A DNA stretch of 64,000 nt from contig CBDEWC010000043.1 in the NCBI GenBank assembly GCA_965243695.1, forward strand, positions 1-64,000, in the 5' to 3' direction. Below, in pieces: positions 61,233 through 64,000 of the stretch. The notes below the pieces were generated by a model. That model was given only the letters and a program-made list of their open reading frames with translations. It was not told where the DNA came from and searched no databases. The DNA comes from JAKVCB01 sp965243695. Lineage in GTDB: Bacteria; Planctomycetota; Planctomycetia; Pirellulales; Lacipirellulaceae. Both the position numbers and the translations under genes were made by a program. The first letter of the stretch is position 1; every line of letters starts with the position of its first letter.

Positions 61233-61913
61233 TTAATAGGCAAACGTTGCCAGGTAGGCGCTGCGAGCCCCTGGAATCGACCAGGTGGTGCCGAGCCCGC
61301 GGGCAACAACCTCACCTTCAATGGCAACGCCAGGTGCAAAATTTTCTAACTGGGCCAACGGTGGGTAATAGGCCGACTCGTTGGAGCAAATACAGTCCGT
61401 CGGCCTCGCCTTGCGGGCAACCAATGCAACCGCTTTGCCAGCCTTCAAACGGCCATTGAGTTCTACGGTATCGAGCATCATTTCGATGGGGGATGAGATC
61501 ACCTTCTCGACATGGTCTCCCGCACGGTCTGAGTGCGTTTTTGCGAATTCCACCAGTGCTTCCCGCTGCGGCTCGCTGGCCAGTTCATCCACGACAATCA
61601 TCGAACGCACATCTTTGGCACCCTGCAGTCCGTCAAAGTCGAGCGTGTCGGACGTGCGCACGATCACCACCACACTGAGTCCTGCGATGTTCACTCCGTC
61701 ATGACTTCCATGCTGGATGCTCCACGCCATGACCGCGTCCTTACCGGTCAGACCAACTTCGCCATTGGCAAAACAGGGGCCCGTATAAATTTGGCAGGTA
61801 CGTGCTTCCATGTAGTGGCCGCGAACGTCGGCAGTGACTTTGGCCAACGACGAAAATAACAACCCGCCAATCACGGCCAGGCACAAACCAAATTGCTGAC
61901 AGCGCAAGGACAT
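61233..61913 (-). CDS. DUF1326 domain secreted protein
   Basis: 226 residues from the ATG at 61913. Signal peptide GLCLAVIGGLLFSSLAKVTA, then VRGHYMEARTCQIYTGPCFANGEVGLTGKDAVMAWSI and LAGLSVVVIVR, the DUF1326 hallmarks. The family is found in actinobacteria and planctomycetes and is linked in some to iron or copper handling; exact role unknown. First gene of a probable three-gene operon with 61137 and 60435. Confidence 0.75.
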   Translation of the reverse strand: MSLRCQQFGLCLAVIGGLLFSSLAKVTADVRGHYMEARTCQIYTGPCFANGEVGLTGKDAVMAWSIQHGSHDGVNIAGLSVVVIVRTSDTLDFDGLQGAKDVRSMIVVDELASEPQREALVEFAKTHSDRAGDHVEKVISSPIEMMLDTVELNGRLKAGKAVALVARKARPTDCICSNESAYYPPLAQLENFAPGVAIEGEVVARGLGTTWSIPGARSAYLATFAY

Positions 61914-62451
61914 TTCCTGCCCTCCGAAGGTTCTCAAATCTGTAACCACCAACGAAACAAGAGAACTATTATTTTAAGTTGTCCCAAGGTGAATTGTCCA
62001 GCCGACAAACCGTGGTACAGGCAGGTGGTTCACCAGAGGCCTTTTCGCAGGCGGACGCCGCTGGTGGGTTGACTCGATTCTTTTGACTCTCAAGCACCTC
62101 AGGTTCTCAAGCATGCCGCTTCCCACGCGCCGATCGTCGGCATCACGGTTTTGTACACGTCCAGTTAGCAAACGCCTCTTTGGGTGATGCAGGCAATCCG
62201 AACCGGGGAATGGGAGTCGCAACGGATACCAATCCCTGTGCGTCCCTTTAAAAAAACCTTCGTCTTGGTCTTTCCAAAACTTTTGAGCCAGGACCCTATG
62301 TTCTGGACACTAAACTGGCCAACTGTTTAGAATAAATATTCGTCCGTTGGTCCATCTCTTGCCGCTGGGCCTCTCGTTACGAAGTGTGCGTGTTTCAGGA
62401 AGGTGAGATGGTCTCCCGGTCCTAGAAAGCCGGTCCTAGAAAGATAAGCCC
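61914..62451. other. Intergenic region
   Basis: Between the DUF1326 gene (minus) and the DUF1501 gene (plus), so it should hold promoters for both. No gene. It contains a 14-bp tandem duplicate at 62416-62443. Confidence 0.4.
62416..62443. repeat. Two tandem 14-bp repeats upstream of the DUF1501 start
   Basis: The unit CCGGTCCTAGAAAG occurs twice, ending 8 bases before the GTG start; the second copy supplies the AGAAAG that may act as the ribosome site. Confidence 0.85.
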
Positions 62452-63789
62452 GTGATCGAACTAGGAACATTTCGCACGAGAACCTGTGGCGGGATTTCCC
62501 GTCGTTCATTCCTGCAACTAGCTCCATCGTTACCAGCGGCGCTCGGCTTGGGGCTGAGTGCATCGCCAGCCAAAGCAGCGAAACCAATTCGGGCCAAATC
62601 GGTGGTCTTTGTTTTTTTGTGGGGCGGGCCAAGCCACCTCGACACCTTTGATCCAAAGCCAGATGCCCCGGCCGAGTATCGAGGGCCCTTGGGAACGATT
62701 GCAACCCAGACGCCAGGTGTCAGGTATTCTGAGTTGGTGCCATTGCTGGCTCAGCGCAGCCATCTCTTTACGCTGATACGCAGCAATCAGCAAACGGCGC
62801 CTGGACACCCCGACGGTGGAACGGTCGCGTTGACCGGTTTTGAGGAACGTCCGTTGCCCGTGAAGCCGAACTTTGGTTCGATTATTGCAGCCCACCGAGG
62901 CCACGGCGGACAGTTACCTCCCTTTGTGTCACTCACCAGCGGGATGCTCCGTGATGGCTCACGGATTATCGAAGGCTATGGCGCAGGAACCCTGCCCAAG
63001 GCGAACGATCCGTTTCTGGTGAGCTGTTCGGATCGTGGTCAAGTAAACCTGCCAAGCCTTCAGCTTCTCGAGGGGCTTTCGCCGGATCGTCTTGATGACC
63101 GCCGGACGTTACTCAATCGGCTCGAGACCGATCTGCGCCGATGGGATACCGCGGGCGTTGCCGCCTGGAACAAAACCTATGAAGCGGCCTACCGGCTGTT
63201 AACAAGCCCCGAAGCACGACAAGCGTTTGATTTAACGAGTGAATCTCGTGCGACCCGTGAACGGTATGGGCGCACCACGTTTGGTCAAAGCGCTTTGTTG
63301 ACCCGCAGACTGGTCGAAGCGGGAGTTCCCTATATTCAACTCAATTACAGCCGCCACCCCGAAGCCATCTCGGCAGGGTACGAGTTCGGATGGGATACCC
63401 ACATTATGAACTTTGAATTGCTCCAGGATCAACACTGCCCAATTTTCGACCGCGCCTTTTCGGCTTTGCTCGATGATCTGTACGAGCGCGGCTTGACCGA
63501 GGAGACTCTGGTCGTCGCCATGGGTGAATTTGGCAGGACTCCCAAGATCAACAATCGTGCCTCACGTGATCATTGGCCACGTTGTTATTTCTCCCTATGG
63601 GCCGGCGCGGGAATCGAACCTGGCCAGGTAATTGGCGCCAGCGATCGCCTCGGAGAGGACCCGATCACCGAGCCGGTGACACCACTGATGGTGGGTACCA
63701 CGATTGCCGAACTGGCGGGCATGAATGCCCAGGATCGAGCTGCCTTAAACGTGCTTGACGGCGGAACGGTGATTCATGAGTTCCTTTAA
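62452..63789 (+). CDS. DUF1501 protein with TAT leader
   Basis: 445 residues from GTG 62452. The leader SRRSFLQLAPSLPAALGLG is a twin-arginine signal. Hallmarks: VFVFLWGGPSHLDTFDPKPDAP, GVRYSELVPLL, GHPDGGTVALTGF, WDTHIMNFELLQDQH and VVAMGEFGRTPKINN with GRDHW-type SRDHWPRCYFSL. It overlaps the next gene by 14 bases. Third DUF1501 gene in the window; here the partner is not a DUF1553 gene but a secreted protein. Confidence 0.9.
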   Translation: MIELGTFRTRTCGGISRRSFLQLAPSLPAALGLGLSASPAKAAKPIRAKSVVFVFLWGGPSHLDTFDPKPDAPAEYRGPLGTIATQTPGVRYSELVPLLAQRSHLFTLIRSNQQTAPGHPDGGTVALTGFEERPLPVKPNFGSIIAAHRGHGGQLPPFVSLTSGMLRDGSRIIEGYGAGTLPKANDPFLVSCSDRGQVNLPSLQLLEGLSPDRLDDRRTLLNRLETDLRRWDTAGVAAWNKTYEAAYRLLTSPEARQAFDLTSESRATRERYGRTTFGQSALLTRRLVEAGVPYIQLNYSRHPEAISAGYEFGWDTHIMNFELLQDQHCPIFDRAFSALLDDLYERGLTEETLVVAMGEFGRTPKINNRASRDHWPRCYFSLWAGAGIEPGQVIGASDRLGEDPITEPVTPLMVGTTIAELAGMNAQDRAALNVLDGGTVIHEFL

Positions 63790-64000
63790 TCGTCCAGCGA
63801 CTCGAATTGTCGCAATTTGTTTTCTCTGCGGACTCTTTTGCTCGCGCCTCCCCGCAGAAACCGCGCAGCTCACCACCGATGGGCAGATGAAATTCACACC
63901 CAGCTTTTTCTGCAGCACTAGCGAAATCGCTTTCGTCCAGTTTATCAAACCGACGTTGTTCCAGATCATGGTCCTTAACCTGGAGGATCTTTTAGTACGA
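63776..64000 (+). CDS. Secreted protein, N-terminal part (runs off the window)
   Basis: Starts at the ATG at 63776, 14 bases before the end of the DUF1501 gene, and is open to base 64000. Residues 1-33 are a signal peptide (RIVAICFLCGLFCSRLPAETA). The following FTPSFFCSTSEIAFVQFIKP resembles the first blade of a TolB/PD40-type propeller. If so, it would bind the DUF1501 product or outer-membrane partners, but too little is visible. Confidence 0.65.
   Translation, partial: MSSFNRPATRIVAICFLCGLFCSRLPAETAQLTTDGQMKFTPSFFCSTSEIAFVQFIKPTLFQIMVLNLEDLLVR

Overview
The window is most likely from a planctomycete (Planctomycetota, Pirellulales-like). Inference rests on gene content: three DUF1501 proteins with twin-arginine leaders, two DUF1549/DUF1553 proteins with a CxxCH haem-type motif, a sulfatase remnant, a PEP-CTERM protein, several secreted beta-propellers and beta-helix proteins, and many paralogous secreted proteins. 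No rRNA, tRNA, CRISPR array, phage or insertion sequence was recognised. Many starts are GTG or TTG preceded by a clear GGAG-type ribosome binding site.

Layout. 1-2767: two tandem Stf0-type sulfotransferases (the first cut by the window edge) and a lactonase-type propeller. 2836-8335: a frameshifted methyltransferase, a PEP-CTERM protein, a glycosidase-like propeller, a broken sulfatase C-terminus with a 128-bp tandem duplication, and an NTF2-like protein. 8550-15366: a secreted phospholipase-C-like protein, then a DUF1553 / DUF1501 / WD40 operon whose first gene is frameshifted at an A9 run, and a free-standing SecA-like fragment. 15533-26298: a pair of CrcB/Fluc fluoride channels, a lipoprotein overlapping a double metallo-beta-lactamase protein, an ABC transporter pair, a VOC protein, a SIMPL protein and a Bcr/CflA-type efflux pump. 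26494-37013: secreted propellers, a beta-helix protein, a C45-type acyltransferase, a sialidase-like protein and a second DUF1553/DUF1501 pair.

37270-49156: DsbB, a cold-shock protein, a DEAD-box helicase and an RRM/glycine-rich RNA-binding protein, followed by LemA, a ZIP-like transporter, an FMN reductase, membrane proteins and a Na/Pi cotransporter. 49301-59359: an MlrC-type M81 metallopeptidase, then two complete xanthine-dehydrogenase-family molybdenum hydroxylase operons that converge on each other. The plus-strand operon (FAD, FeS, Mo, MoaD-like) looks cytoplasmic and intact. The minus-strand operon (TAT-FeS, Mo, FAD, small Cys-rich protein) resembles periplasmic PaoABC, but all four ligands of the distal [2Fe-2S] cluster are serines. 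59668-64000: three secreted proteins, one with DUF1326, and a third DUF1501 gene overlapping the start of a further secreted protein that runs off the window.

Recurrent themes are short tandem repeats placed just upstream of, or inside, gene starts (at least nine sites), and several frameshifts in otherwise good genes. The frameshifts may be real, slippage-corrected, or sequencing errors. The most interesting object is the molybdenum hydroxylase whose electron relay appears to have been dismantled.
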